From positions 105,067-169,066 of the forward strand of contig JAKSNJ010000001.1 in NCBI GenBank assembly GCA_024399965.1: 64,000 nt of DNA, read 5' to 3'. Of this stretch, positions 1-10,906 are shown piece by piece. The notes beneath the pieces are model-generated. The model was not told where the DNA came from and ran no database searches. It worked only from the letters and a program-made list of their open reading frames with translations. The stretch is from Paludibacteraceae bacterium (GTDB lineage: Bacteria; Bacteroidota; Bacteroidia; Bacteroidales; Paludibacteraceae). The translations under genes were made by a program, and so were the position numbers. Within the stretch, counting starts at the first letter, position 1. Each line of letters opens with the position of its first letter.

Positions 1-2580
1 CGCTCGATGACCGACATACGCGAAGAACTAAATCGCCTGCTCAAGGACGAGCCACAATGCTCTATGGACGATATATGTCTCTCTATCATTGACCCCGAGG
101 GACCTATGCCTGACCACTTGCGCGACGACGTTGATATACAGTTGCTCAGCATAGGACACATGTCACATATCGCTTTCAACTCGCCCTGTACACCGGCACG
201 CAGCTCAATCATGCGTGCCAAAGAAATCATCCTCGTGGCTTGGGGCGAACATAAGCAGGACAAACTCCTTGCTGCCGTAGAGGGCGACATTGACAACACC
301 TGCCCGGCCTCCTTGCTGCAACTCCACCACAACGTGCGCGTCTTCTGCGACCTCAGCGCCGCTGCACGACTCACACGTATCGACCACCCGTGGCTTGTCA
401 CCAACTGCAACTGGGACGACCAACTCACACGCAAAGCCATCATTTGGCTATGCGGCGTCACGGACAAACCTATTCTCAAACTCACTAACCGTGATTACAC
501 CGACAACGGACTGAGCGACCTGCTCACCCTATACGGCTCCGCCTACGAATGCAACATAAAGGTCTTCAATGACATACAGCACACCATCACCGGTTGGCCC
601 GGCGGTAAACCCAATGCCGACGACACCGACCGTCCCGAAAGATCCAACCCCTACCCAAAAGATATTCTCATCTTCTCTCCGCACCCCGATGACGACGTCA
701 TCTCTATGGGGGGCACCTTCCAACGGCTCATCAAGCAGGGACATAACGTACACATCGCCTACGAAACCAGCGGTTGCATAGCCGTGGACGATACACACGT
801 GCAGTATTTCCTTGACTTTATCAATGGTCTGTCTGCTGCCAACCAAGCCCTCAGCAAGGACGCTGCTGCCCTCAAACAAACGATGGCACAGCATACTATG
901 TCTGACCGCGAAGTGCTGGACCTCAAGGCACTCATCCGTCGGGGCGAAGCCACCGCTGCGTGCCGCAACATGGGACTGGATACCTCACATATTCACTTCC
1001 TTAACTTGCCCTTCTACGAGACCGGCACCATCAAAAAAGGTGACCTCAGTCAGCGCGACGTAGATATCGTTAAGCAACTGCTCCTGCAAATCCAACCGCA
1101 AGAGATGTTTGTTGCCGGTGACCTTGCCGACCCACATGGTACACACAAGGTCTGCCTCGATGCCGTTCTCGCTGCCATAGATGAACTCAAGGACTCCGAG
1201 TCATGGCTCAACGAATGCCGCGTATGGATGTACCGTGGCGCTTGGATGGAGTGGGAGCCCGACCTCATCGAGATGGCCGTGCCTATGTCTCCTGAAGAAC
1301 TGCGTCAAAAACGTAACACCATTCTCAAACACCAGTCCCAAATGGAGTCCGCGCCATTCCTCGGTAACGATGAACGGCTCTTCTGGCAACGCGCCGAAGA
1401 CCGCAACCATGCTACTGCCGAGATGTACGCCCGACTCGGACTGGCCAACTATGAAGCCATCGAAGCTTTTGTACAATATAGATTTCAAAAAGATAGTACT
1501 ATGAATTCCATCATCAATCAATTCGCTATCCCCAATGCGGTGGAAGCACCCAAACCACTTAAAGTGGGATTTATCAACGATTCATTCATTCTGCGCGCTA
1601 AAGAGCAGGGAGCAACCTCGTATTTCTTGCAACGCATCAATCACAACATCTTTACCAACGTGGAGGGGCTGCAGAGCAACATACAAAAGGTTACCGACCA
1701 TATTCGTGCCAAACTCTCCGCACAGGGTGTCAAGGACTTAGACCGCCGTGTACTCCGTCTCATTCCTACCAAGGACGGTAAACTCTACTACCGTACTCCC
1801 GAAGGCGACTATTGGCGCATGTACGTGCTCGTAGAAAACGCTTCTTCTCAAGAACGCGTTACCCCCGAATCTGCCTACCTCGCAGGTGAGGCATTTGGTG
1901 AGTTCCAGTGCCAACTGAGCGACCTGCCCTTCGATGCACTGTGTGAGTCGATTCCTAATTTCCACAATATCGAGTTCCGTCTCCAACAACTCAAGGACGC
2001 TATCCGCGACGACAAAGCCGGACGTGTTGCACAGAAAGAGTGCCAACAGATAATAGCCGACATACAGCGCCGTGAGGACGATATGTGCCTCGCTGAACGC
2101 CTCTTCCGTGAGGGTAAACTGACCAAGCACATCAACCACTGCGACACCAAGGTCAATAATATGATGTTCGACAACGAGGGACACCCTCTCTGCATCGTCG
2201 ATTTGGACACCGTCATGCCCGGCTTCGTACTGTCTGACTTCGGTGATTTCATGCGTACCGCTGCCAACTGTGGCGACGAGGACGACCGCGACCTCAACCG
2301 CATCAAGGTCAATATGCCTATCTTTGAGGCATACACCAAGGGCTACCTCAAAAAAGCTACCTTCCTCACTCCGCTTGAGAAAGAGTTACTGCCCTTCGGT
2401 TGCCGTCTGCTCAGTTATATGCAAGCCGTTCGTTTCTTTACCGACTACCTCAACGGCGACACCTACTACAAGACTCAATACCCCGAGCATAACCTCGTAC
2501 GTACTCGTGCACAGATGCGTTTGCTTGAGGAACAAGAGAAAATGGCTGACGCCATGGCAGAGGTAATCTCTAAACTATAA
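1..2580 (+). CDS. Amino-sugar fusion protein: NagB-like + PIG-L deacetylase + NahK-like kinase (5' end outside window)
   Basis: The frame is open to base 1, so the true start probably lies outside the window; residue numbers count from the first ATG at 7. Residues 1-215 resemble the second half of the glucosamine-6-phosphate deaminase-like proteins of Bacteroides. The stretch between the IAFN motif (near residue 57) and the IILVAWGE motif looks shortened compared with what I remember of the family. Residues 219-495 are a PIG-L/LmbE zinc deacetylase, with HPDDD at 226-230 and the distal DPHGTH motif. Residues 499-857 are an aminoglycoside-phosphotransferase-fold kinase like N-acetylhexosamine 1-kinase, with catalytic HCD (Asp713) and DLD at 732-734. 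In Bacteroides the NagB/PIG-L protein and the kinase are separate genes. Here they are joined at a five-residue linker, and an internal ATG at 1501 marks the old kinase start. A role in amino-sugar salvage or cell-wall recycling is inferred. Confidence 0.85.
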   Translation, partial: RSMTDIREELNRLLKDEPQCSMDDICLSIIDPEGPMPDHLRDDVDIQLLSIGHMSHIAFNSPCTPARSSIMRAKEIILVAWGEHKQDKLLAAVEGDIDNTCPASLLQLHHNVRVFCDLSAAARLTRIDHPWLVTNCNWDDQLTRKAIIWLCGVTDKPILKLTNRDYTDNGLSDLLTLYGSAYECNIKVFNDIQHTITGWPGGKPNADDTDRPERSNPYPKDILIFSPHPDDDVISMGGTFQRLIKQGHNVHIAYETSGCIAVDDTHVQYFLDFINGLSAANQALSKDAAALKQTMAQHTMSDREVLDLKALIRRGEATAACRNMGLDTSHIHFLNLPFYETGTIKKGDLSQRDVDIVKQLLLQIQPQEMFVAGDLADPHGTHKVCLDAVLAAIDELKDSESWLNECRVWMYRGAWMEWEPDLIEMAVPMSPEELRQKRNTILKHQSQMESAPFLGNDERLFWQRAEDRNHATAEMYARLGLANYEAIEAFVQYRFQKDSTMNSIINQFAIPNAVEAPKPLKVGFINDSFILRAKEQGATSYFLQRINHNIFTNVEGLQSNIQKVTDHIRAKLSAQGVKDLDRRVLRLIPTKDGKLYYRTPEGDYWRMYVLVENASSQERVTPESAYLAGEAFGEFQCQLSDLPFDALCESIPNFHNIEFRLQQLKDAIRDDKAGRVAQKECQQIIADIQRREDDMCLAERLFREGKLTKHINHCDTKVNNMMFDNEGHPLCIVDLDTVMPGFVLSDFGDFMRTAANCGDEDDRDLNRIKVNMPIFEAYTKGYLKKATFLTPLEKELLPFGCRLLSYMQAVRFFTDYLNGDTYYKTQYPEHNLVRTRAQMRLLEEQEKMADAMAEVISKL

Positions 2581-2598
2581 TCTCTAAACTCTAAACTC
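2567..2598. repeat. Tandem repeat of the stop-codon region (TCTCTAAACT units)
   Basis: The last codons and TAA stop of the fusion gene are followed by further copies of TCTCTAAACT/CTAAACTC, which fill the whole 20-bp spacer to the next gene. The same words occur inside ispH (5504-5538). Confidence 0.7.
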
Positions 2599-2600
2599 AA

Positions 2601-3194
2601 ATGCTCCTGACTATTCAACAGGTTAACTGGCGGGAACAATATCCCGAAGCACCCGTTACAAAGGTCGATATATCACGTGTACCCCTCTCCAACGGAAACA
2701 GAGAGGGGTTGCGCGTTGCTTTCCACGTGCAGGGTAGGCAACTGCGCGCACTCGCCCTACAGGACCAGCAACCCGTTTGGGAAGACTCCTGCGTTGAGTT
2801 CTTCTGCCAAGTGCCGGGCGATGACCACTATATGAACTTCGAAACCAACTGTATTGGTACGATGGTCGCCTCGCGCCGACTGTCCCGTACCGACGATGTG
2901 CAACCTTTCACTCCCGAACAGATGGTCACCATCACACGGCATTGCTCGTTGCCACATCAACTCATTGAGGAGCAAGACGGCATGTTTGATTGGTCTGTTG
3001 AGATAACCATCCCCCTCGCTCTCATCTATGGTACGCACCCCGTACCCGGTCCGAACGACCCCGTTGTCCTGCGCGCCAATTGCTATAAATGTGGCGACAA
3101 AACGCGCTATCCGCATTTCGTCAGTTGGCAACCTATTCCCCTGCCACAACCGGACTTCCACTGCCCGCAATTCTTTGGAACAATAGAACTATAA
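2601..3194 (+). CDS. CBM9-like carbohydrate-binding protein
   Basis: This 197-residue protein resembles the family-9-like carbohydrate-binding proteins of Bacteroidota. It has the WEDSCVEFFCQ block typical of the domain (near residue 53), followed by NFETNCIGT, and it ends in FFGTIEL. I see no signal peptide, so it is probably cytoplasmic or an accessory protein, and ligand binding is inferred from the fold only. It lies 20 bp downstream of the amino-sugar fusion gene and 6 bp upstream of the CofE-like gene, so the three are likely cotranscribed. That context would suit a sugar or cell-wall fragment as ligand, but nothing in the sequence proves it. Confidence 0.7.
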   Translation: MLLTIQQVNWREQYPEAPVTKVDISRVPLSNGNREGLRVAFHVQGRQLRALALQDQQPVWEDSCVEFFCQVPGDDHYMNFETNCIGTMVASRRLSRTDDVQPFTPEQMVTITRHCSLPHQLIEEQDGMFDWSVEITIPLALIYGTHPVPGPNDPVVLRANCYKCGDKTRYPHFVSWQPIPLPQPDFHCPQFFGTIEL

Positions 3195-3200
3195 TACAAT

Positions 3201-4397
3201 ATGCAAAATCAACGTTGTGTCGGCACGGTGTCACGTGGCATACGCTGCCCCATCATTCGCGAGGGCGATAACCTCGCACAAATAGTAGCAGACAGCGTAC
3301 TGCAAGCTGCCGAAAACGAGCACTTCTCTTTACATGACCGCGACGTAGTGGCCATCACCGAATCCGTTGTCGCACGGGCACAAGGCAACTATGCCACAGT
3401 GGACGATATAGCAGCCGACATACACGCCAAATTCGGCGACAAGACCGTCGGCGTTATCTTCCCCATCTTGTCCCGTAACCGCTTCGCTATCTGCTTACGC
3501 GGTATAGCCAAGGGGGCGAAGAAAGTGGTGCTAATGCTTTCTTATCCCTCCGACGAAGTCGGTAATGAGTTAGTCGATTTAGACCGCGTAGAGGCAGCCG
3601 GCGTCAATCCGTATTCCGATGTGTTGACCGAAGCCGAGTTCAGAGATAAATTCGGTGCCAGCGTTCACCCCTTTACCGGCGTGGACTATATCGCTTACTA
3701 CGGTGACTTGGTGCGCAGTTGCGGTACGGAGGTCGAAATCATCTTCGCCAACCGTCCACAGGCCATCTTGGCTTATACCGATGCCGTACTATGCTGCGAT
3801 ATACACACACGTCGTCACACCAAAAAAGTGCTACTCGAGCATGGTGCTCAAGTTGTTTATGGTTTAGATGATATTCTCACCGCTCCTTATAACGGAAGTG
3901 GTTATCATGAGCAGTTTGGTCTGTTGGGCTCCAACAAAGCCACCGAAGACCGTATCAAACTCTTCCCGCACCCCTGTCCCGATATGTTGGCAGATATACA
4001 GACACGTATTCACACTGCTACCGGCAAGACTGTTGAAGTCATGGTTTATGGCGATGGTGCCTTCAAGGACCCGCAAGGTAAGATTTGGGAACTGGCAGAC
4101 CCTGTTGTCTCTCCCTCACATACGGCAGGGCTAATCGGTACACCCAATGAACTCAAACTCAAGTATTTGGCAGACAACGACTTTGCCGATCTCAAGGGCG
4201 ATGCCCTCAAACTCGCTATTCAGGACCGTATTAAGGCCAAACAAGGCAATTTAAAAGGTCAGATGGCTTCGGAGGGAACTACTCCTCGCCAACTGACCGA
4301 CTTAATTGGTTCGCTGTGCGACTTGACCAGCGGTAGCGGCGATAAAGGTACGCCGGTGGTGCTGGTACAAGGGTATTTCGATAATTACACGGATTAA
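3201..4397 (+). CDS. F420-0:gamma-glutamyl ligase (CofE)-like protein
   Basis: A 398-residue member of the F420-0:L-glutamate ligase family (pfam01996 type). The N-terminal part reads VAITESVVARAQGN, matching the DVVVVTqKivSkaeG region of CofE, and RCPIIREGD precedes it. Two later blocks, CCDIHTRRHTKKVLLEHGA and VMVYGDGAFKDP, match the longer form of the family found in Bacteroidota and Firmicutes that lack coenzyme F420. Known CofE adds gamma-linked glutamate to F420-0; no other F420 gene is present here, so the acceptor in this organism is unknown. Last gene of the left-hand + operon. Convergent with pfkA, with only 20 bp between stop codons and no visible terminator hairpin. Confidence 0.75.
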   Translation: MQNQRCVGTVSRGIRCPIIREGDNLAQIVADSVLQAAENEHFSLHDRDVVAITESVVARAQGNYATVDDIAADIHAKFGDKTVGVIFPILSRNRFAICLRGIAKGAKKVVLMLSYPSDEVGNELVDLDRVEAAGVNPYSDVLTEAEFRDKFGASVHPFTGVDYIAYYGDLVRSCGTEVEIIFANRPQAILAYTDAVLCCDIHTRRHTKKVLLEHGAQVVYGLDDILTAPYNGSGYHEQFGLLGSNKATEDRIKLFPHPCPDMLADIQTRIHTATGKTVEVMVYGDGAFKDPQGKIWELADPVVSPSHTAGLIGTPNELKLKYLADNDFADLKGDALKLAIQDRIKAKQGNLKGQMASEGTTPRQLTDLIGSLCDLTSGSGDKGTPVVLVQGYFDNYTD

Positions 4398-4417
4398 TCC
4401 GCAAACAAATACGCGAA

Positions 4418-5401
4418 TTAGATACTGAGCATATGAAGGGCATTCCACCGATCGGTGCCAATGTCCTTCTTTTGTTTGATGGCTTGCGTCAAGGGCACGT
4501 AGGCGATATTGCCGTTCTGCATACCTATCATAATGCTGCGCTGTTCGTCCAGCAAAGCCAAGATAGCGTGACAACCCAAGCGCGATGCCAAAATGCGGTC
4601 GGCTGCCGTAGGACATCCACCGCGCTGCAGGTGACCTAATATAGTCACGCGCGTACCGTAGTCGGGGTGCGCCTTCTCTATCATTTCTGCTACCGCATTG
4701 GCTCCGCCCTCTATGGCGTGCTCTTGCACTAACAGTATAGCCGAGTTCTTGTGTTTACGCCGTCCCTGACCGATGGCTTCCTCGATTTGCTCCTCTACGG
4801 TCTTGCGCTCAGGGATAATCGCTGCCTCGGCACCTGATGCAATAGCCGCATTCAGTGTCAGGAAACCTGCATCACGTCCCATCACCTCGACTACAAACAC
4901 GCGCTCGTGACTCGTGCCCGTGTCGCGTAACTTATCGACACAGTCCATGATCGTATTCAGCGCCGTGTCGTAACCAATTGTGGAGTCCGTACCCCAAAGG
5001 TCGTTGTCTATCGTAGCAGGTACACCAATCACCGTCACATTATACTCCTGTGCCAGCAGTCGTGCCCCCGTAAACGTACCGTCACCGCCGATGACGATTA
5101 GTGCATCTATCTGTTCCTTGACTAAGGTGTCGTATGCCTTTTTGCGTCCTTCGGGTGTCTTAAATTCCTCACTGCGTGCCGATTTCAGTATCGTTCCGCC
5201 ACGCTGAATGATACCACTCACATCTTGTGTGGTAAACTCTTCTACTTCATCGTCCATCAACCCTTTATAACCGCGATAAATGGCTTTTACACGCATTCCG
5301 TTGACGATGGCAGCACGTGTCACGGCACGCACTGCTGCATTCATGCCGGGGGCATCGCCTCCTGATGTCAGTACACCGACTGTTTGAATTTTGTATTCCA
5401 T
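4418..5401 (-). CDS. pfkA: ATP-dependent 6-phosphofructokinase
   Basis: 327 residues, the normal length for bacterial PfkA. It phosphorylates fructose 6-phosphate in glycolysis. Visible motifs are [14 protein letters not shown] at the N terminus, the nucleotide loop [10 protein letters not shown] (the GGDGT form typical of ATP users), the substrate block [20 protein letters not shown] and the GHLQRGG loop. A second, PPi-type enzyme is encoded at 20118-21764 and carries GGDDSN at the corresponding place, so the two probably differ in phosphoryl donor. Last gene of the porQ-cmk-ispH-pfkA unit; its start is 9 bp after the ispH stop. Confidence 0.95.
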   Translation of the reverse strand: MEYKIQTVGVLTSGGDAPGMNAAVRAVTRAAIVNGMRVKAIYRGYKGLMDDEVEEFTTQDVSGIIQRGGTILKSARSEEFKTPEGRKKAYDTLVKEQIDALIVIGGDGTFTGARLLAQEYNVTVIGVPATIDNDLWGTDSTIGYDTALNTIMDCVDKLRDTGTSHERVFVVEVMGRDAGFLTLNAAIASGAEAAIIPERKTVEEQIEEAIGQGRRKHKNSAILLVQEHAIEGGANAVAEMIEKAHPDYGTRVTILGHLQRGGCPTAADRILASRLGCHAILALLDEQRSIMIGMQNGNIAYVPLTQAIKQKKDIGTDRWNALHMLSI

Positions 5402-5410
5402 AATAGTATG

Positions 5411-6301
5411 TTATACGTTATTTACGTTGTATTCGTTTTCTATTTTTTCTTTAATTTGCTCCATCAACCACAACGGCGTGCTGGTGGCACCGCAGATACC
5501 GATTTTAGAGTTTAGAGAGTAGAGTTTATAGTTTAGAGGGGGTAGGTCGTCGGGGGAGGAGATAAACAGTGTGTTGGGGTTCGCGTTCTTGCAGTGTTCA
5601 AACAGCACTTTCGCGTTAGATGATTTCTGCCCTCCTACAAAAATGACTAAATCTTGCTCCCGTGCAAAACGCTTGAGACGCTCAACACGATTGGCCACAT
5701 TGCGGCAAATAGTATCATGGTACTTAAAGGTGGTGGAGTGTGTTGCGTCTAGTGATGAGCGTTGAACGTTGATTGTTTCCACGATCTTCCTAAACTCATC
5801 TACCGACTTAGTTGTTTGGGAGAAGAGGTATATATCGCGTTGCAAATCCAGTTGCTGTATATCATCAGGCGACTCAATGACGATAGCGGTATTATCCGTT
5901 TGCCCTTGCAGACCGATGACCTCAGCATGTCCCACTTTACCAAAGATAACGATTTGGGCGTTGGGGTGCTGCACGTATGTGTCGCGAATGCGTTCCTGCA
6001 GTTTCTTGACAACGGGGCACGTAGCATCAATGACATTGATACCGTTCCGTTGCGCCGTGGCGTAGGTCGAGGGTGGTTCACCATGCGCTCGCAGCAGCAC
6101 ACGTCCGCCGTGCATCTGCTCAAGGTCGTTGTAGGTGATGGTGTGCAGTCCGGCTTTTTCCAACCGTTCTACCTCCTGCCCGTTGTGTACGATATCACCC
6201 AAACAACTCAAAGGACCTCGTTTGAGTTCCTCCTCGGCCTTGTCAATGGCACTGGTTACACCAAAGCAAAAGCCCGAATCCCTATCAATGGATATGTTCA
6301 T
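5411..6301 (-). CDS. ispH: 4-hydroxy-3-methylbut-2-enyl diphosphate reductase
   Basis: Final enzyme of the MEP isoprenoid pathway; reduces HMBPP to IPP and DMAPP with a [4Fe-4S] cluster. Cluster cysteines are visible in SGFCFGVT, DATCPVVKK and GICGATSTP. Other family blocks are GDIVHNGQEVERL, RAHGEPPS and QTTKSVDEF. I chose the ATG at 6301 (MNISIDRD) over the one four codons earlier because the protein start then aligns with the family; it still overlaps the cmk 3' end by 17 bp. Just before GICGATSTP, the short segment PPLNYKLYSLNSK is encoded by repeat DNA also found between genes (see 5504-5538). ispG, the preceding step, is at 21789-23252. Confidence 0.95.
   Translation of the reverse strand: MNISIDRDSGFCFGVTSAIDKAEEELKRGPLSCLGDIVHNGQEVERLEKAGLHTITYNDLEQMHGGRVLLRAHGEPPSTYATAQRNGINVIDATCPVVKKLQERIRDTYVQHPNAQIVIFGKVGHAEVIGLQGQTDNTAIVIESPDDIQQLDLQRDIYLFSQTTKSVDEFRKIVETINVQRSSLDATHSTTFKYHDTICRNVANRVERLKRFAREQDLVIFVGGQKSSNAKVLFEHCKNANPNTLFISSPDDLPPLNYKLYSLNSKIGICGATSTPLWLMEQIKEKIENEYNVNNV
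5504..5538. repeat. Repeat words inside ispH (TTTAGAG units)
   Basis: This 35-bp stretch consists of variants of AGAGTTTAGAG, the reverse complement of the CTCTAAACT repeat that follows the stop codon at 2580. It is read in frame in ispH as part of the loop just before the third cluster cysteine. Confidence 0.7.
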
Positions 6302-6926
6302 TGAAAATGGCAATTATCTTGTTCATCTGTTCCTCGCGTGTCAGCGTAGAGTTATCTACCACGATGGCATCTTCCGCCTGACGCAGAGGCGACTCTGCAC
6401 GATGGGTATCGCGGTAGTCGCGGTCGTTCACATCTGCCAATACATCTTCAAAAACCGGCTGCTCACCTTTAGCGGTGAGTTCGTCGAAACGTCGTTGCGC
6501 CCGTACCTCAGGCGAGGCGGTCAAAAATAGTTTGAGTTCGGCTTGCGGAAAAACGACCGTGCCGATATCTCGACCATCCATGACGATGCCTTTGTCTTTA
6601 CCCATCTGCTGCTGTTGCGCTACCAAAAAAGCGCGCACCTCTTTAATGGGTGATACCTTAGATGCCATATTGCCTACCTCCAGCGTGCGGATTTGACCCT
6701 CTACGTCTTCACCGTTTAGGCAAACATGGTGGTTGCGAAAATCCACCGTGATATGTTGAATAGCGTCCAAGGGTGCTTCGCCTGTGCGCAAGCAATGCAA
6801 CGCCACAGCGCGATACATAGCCCCTGTGTCGATGTAGTTATATCCGGCATAGTGTGCCAATGCTTTTGCTATAGTCGATTTACCGCAACTGCTATATCCA
6901 TCTATTGCAACGATTATTTTTTTCAT
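6285..6926 (-). CDS. cmk: Cytidylate kinase
   Basis: 213 residues, close to the usual 220. Phosphorylates CMP/dCMP with ATP in pyrimidine nucleotide synthesis. The P-loop reads DGYSSCGKST at residues 9-18, followed by YIDTGAMYRAVAL, the CMP-binding block of the family. VMDGRDIGTVVFP and the LFLTASPEVRAQRR lid region are also clear. The start overlaps the porQ stop by 4 bp and the stop overlaps ispH, so translation is probably coupled across the operon. Confidence 0.95.
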   Translation of the reverse strand: MKKIIVAIDGYSSCGKSTIAKALAHYAGYNYIDTGAMYRAVALHCLRTGEAPLDAIQHITVDFRNHHVCLNGEDVEGQIRTLEVGNMASKVSPIKEVRAFLVAQQQQMGKDKGIVMDGRDIGTVVFPQAELKLFLTASPEVRAQRRFDELTAKGEQPVFEDVLADVNDRDYRDTHRAESPLRQAEDAIVVDNSTLTREEQMNKIIAIFNEHIH

Positions 6927-8011
6927 TTCATCATTTGATTAATATTCATAGCTACCGACGCTTGATACGTTAGGTTACCTTTGATATATTGGCTGACGGC
7001 AAAGCCGACACTAATCATTTTTATCTTCACCCCGCCACCGATACCGAAACCTGCCAAACTACGTTGGTCCTTCAGCCCCATCTCGGCTCTGCGACGATGG
7101 TTGTAACTAAGGGTAAGGTAGAATTTATCGCTCTTAGGTACGATGTCCAACGCAAAAATCGTGTGGCGAAACATCATGTCGTACCACTGAATATTCGTGT
7201 TGCTATCGTCTTTGGGCAAGTTGGTGCGTTCATAATTGAGATTCCAGCGTTGCAGATTATGAATAGTCATACTGATCCGTAGGGGAGCGTGCTTAAAACG
7301 GTAGGCGAGACCTAACTCAAGGTTCAACGGCAAGGACTCGCGTGCCTGACCACTCTCTAATGTATAAAAACCTTTCAGTTGCCAACCTATGTTGCGTAGG
7401 GTTAAACCCATCTGGAAAGTCGAGTCTTTGGTTTGGAAATGTCCGCCCACGTCGGCAGCCAAGGCAAAGGCCGAATAGCTCTCGTAGAACGAGACAATGG
7501 GCTTGAGCGATACGCCTACTGTGAATTGTGGACCTAATTGACGCGCGTACATGAGGTCAATCAGCATATCTTTGGCTGTGAACGTGCCACCGGTCAGGTT
7601 GCCCCACTCGTCAGCGTATGCCATCTTGCCGTAGTCAAGGTAGTGAATACCTACTGCAAAATAGTTGGGTTTATCGGGTGTATCGGCGTGCTTCTCAAAA
7701 CTGCTGCGCCCAAAGTTCCACCCAAACAGGGCACTCCCTAAATTGGTGCCCGGCAGGTAATGTGCATAGTTGAGTTCAAGGATGCGGTCTGTGCTTGCAC
7801 ACAGCAGGGCAGGGTTGTGCATAGCAGCACTAATCTCGCCGTCCTGTATGGCTACATTGTCGCCACCTAACGCGCACAAACGTGACGAATAAGGCAAACT
7901 GAGAAAAGAATAGACACTGCTGCCATTGGCACGAATCTGCGCCACCGACGACATGGGAAGAAGAGCGAATAGCCCCACTGCCCAAAGAATATGTAGCACT
8001 CTTTTTCTCAT
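6923..8011 (-). CDS. porQ: Type IX secretion system protein PorQ
   Basis: 362 residues from the ATG at 8011. The start gives a signal peptide (MRKRVLHILWAVGLFALLP, cleavage near SSVAQ). The mature part is an outer-membrane beta-barrel of the PorV/PorQ family, with SRLCALGGDNVAIQDGEIS followed by HNPALL near the N terminus, as in PorQ. In the T9SS, PorQ works with PorU, PorV and PorZ in the attachment complex that processes cargo at the cell surface. It sits upstream of cmk, an arrangement I recall from other Bacteroidales. An earlier ATG at 8020 is possible. The promoter box ends about 10 nt before the chosen start, so the 5' leader would be almost absent. Confidence 0.85.
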   Translation of the reverse strand: MRKRVLHILWAVGLFALLPMSSVAQIRANGSSVYSFLSLPYSSRLCALGGDNVAIQDGEISAAMHNPALLCASTDRILELNYAHYLPGTNLGSALFGWNFGRSSFEKHADTPDKPNYFAVGIHYLDYGKMAYADEWGNLTGGTFTAKDMLIDLMYARQLGPQFTVGVSLKPIVSFYESYSAFALAADVGGHFQTKDSTFQMGLTLRNIGWQLKGFYTLESGQARESLPLNLELGLAYRFKHAPLRISMTIHNLQRWNLNYERTNLPKDDSNTNIQWYDMMFRHTIFALDIVPKSDKFYLTLSYNHRRRAEMGLKDQRSLAGFGIGGGVKIKMISVGFAVSQYIKGNLTYQASVAMNINQMMK

Positions 8012-8021
8012 AATAAGCATA

Positions 8022-8053
8022 CAAAAGTACACTTTTTTTTTGATATACACAAA
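8022..8053 (-). promoter_or_regulatory. Promoter of porQ operon
   Basis: Bacteroidota-type promoter read on the minus strand: -33 TTTG at 8050-8053, 20-bp spacer, -7 TACTTTTG at 8022-8029. It lies back to back with the sdhC promoter; the two -33 boxes are only 4 bp apart. Confidence 0.75.
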
Positions 8054-8057
8054 TATA

Positions 8058-8089
8058 TTTGCGTATTTGGATTATTTTTTGTAACTTTG
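8058..8089 (+). promoter_or_regulatory. Promoter of sdhCAB operon
   Basis: -33 TTTG at 8058-8061, 20-bp spacer, -7 TAACTTTG at 8082-8089. It leaves an AT-rich leader of about 65 nt before sdhC, built of short ATCAAT-like repeats. Confidence 0.85.
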
Positions 8090-8161
8090 CACGCTATTTC
8101 AGTGAAAACAATAATCAATATTTAATAATCAATTCATCATTTATCAATCATCAATTTAATT

Positions 8162-8869
8162 ATGTGGTTAAAAGATTCATCTATCGGCCGTAAATTCATT
8201 ATGAGTATTACCGGCCTGTGCTTGGTCCTTTTCCTGCTCTTCCATGGAAGCATGAACATCTGCTTGGTAGTAGATGACCTGTTTGGAACAGCCGGTTACA
8301 ACTGGATCTGCGCAATGTTGGGTGCTAACTGGTATGCTGTAGCAGCATCGCTGGTATTGGCACTGGGAGTGTTAATTCACTTCGGTTACGCTATTTATCT
8401 TACTATCCAAAACCGTGCTGCACGTGGCAACGACCGCTACGCTATTGAGGCACGTCAGGAGGGTGTGCAATGGGCGTCGAAGAATATGCTCGTGTTGGGC
8501 ATTATCGTCATTGGTTTCCTCGTGCTGCACCTTTACAACATGTGGTACAAGATGCAGTTTGCCGAACTCACCGGCTTGCATGTGTCGGCTTTCGACCCGC
8601 AAGACGGTAGCGCTATCGTCAAGGGCTTATTCACGGACGGCTGGTGCGGTATTGTGTACTGCTTGCTTTACATGGTTTGGTTGGCAGCCCTGTGGTTCCA
8701 CCTCAGCCATGGTGTGTGGAGCGCTTTGCAGACACTCGGTTGGAGCAACCTGATTTGGCTCAAACGAATCAAAGTGATTGGCGTTATCTTCGCCACCCTC
8801 GCCGTAGGCCTATTTATGGTGGTAGTCGTTTATTTCTTAGGTGTCAATATCGGTATGATGATTAACTAA
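8162..8869 (+). CDS. sdhC: Succinate dehydrogenase/fumarate reductase cytochrome b subunit
   Basis: 235-residue membrane anchor of the diheme (B-type) succinate:quinone oxidoreductase family. About five transmembrane segments are visible. Candidate heme-ligand histidines sit in them: LFLLFHGSMN near residue 28, GVLIHFGYA, FLVLHLYNM and FHLSHGVWSA. In anaerobic Bacteroidota this complex mainly runs as a fumarate reductase, passing electrons from menaquinol to fumarate. The gene precedes the flavoprotein by 13 bp. No fourth subunit (SdhD) follows, as expected for this class. Confidence 0.92.
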   Translation: MWLKDSSIGRKFIMSITGLCLVLFLLFHGSMNICLVVDDLFGTAGYNWICAMLGANWYAVAASLVLALGVLIHFGYAIYLTIQNRAARGNDRYAIEARQEGVQWASKNMLVLGIIVIGFLVLHLYNMWYKMQFAELTGLHVSAFDPQDGSAIVKGLFTDGWCGIVYCLLYMVWLAALWFHLSHGVWSALQTLGWSNLIWLKRIKVIGVIFATLAVGLFMVVVVYFLGVNIGMMIN

Positions 8870-8882
8870 TTGAATAAAGATT

Positions 8883-10867
<1,985 letters not shown>

Positions 10868-10868
<1 letters not shown>

Positions 10869-10901
10869 TTTACAAATTTACAAATTTTTAATTTACAAAT
10901 T
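10868..10901. repeat. ATTTACAA tandem spacer between sdhA and sdhB
   Basis: Three to four imperfect copies of ATTTACAA fill the spacer. The unit resembles the last codons of sdhA (AATTACAAG), so it may be another spacer built from the preceding gene's end. Confidence 0.5.
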
Positions 10902-10906
10902 GAATT

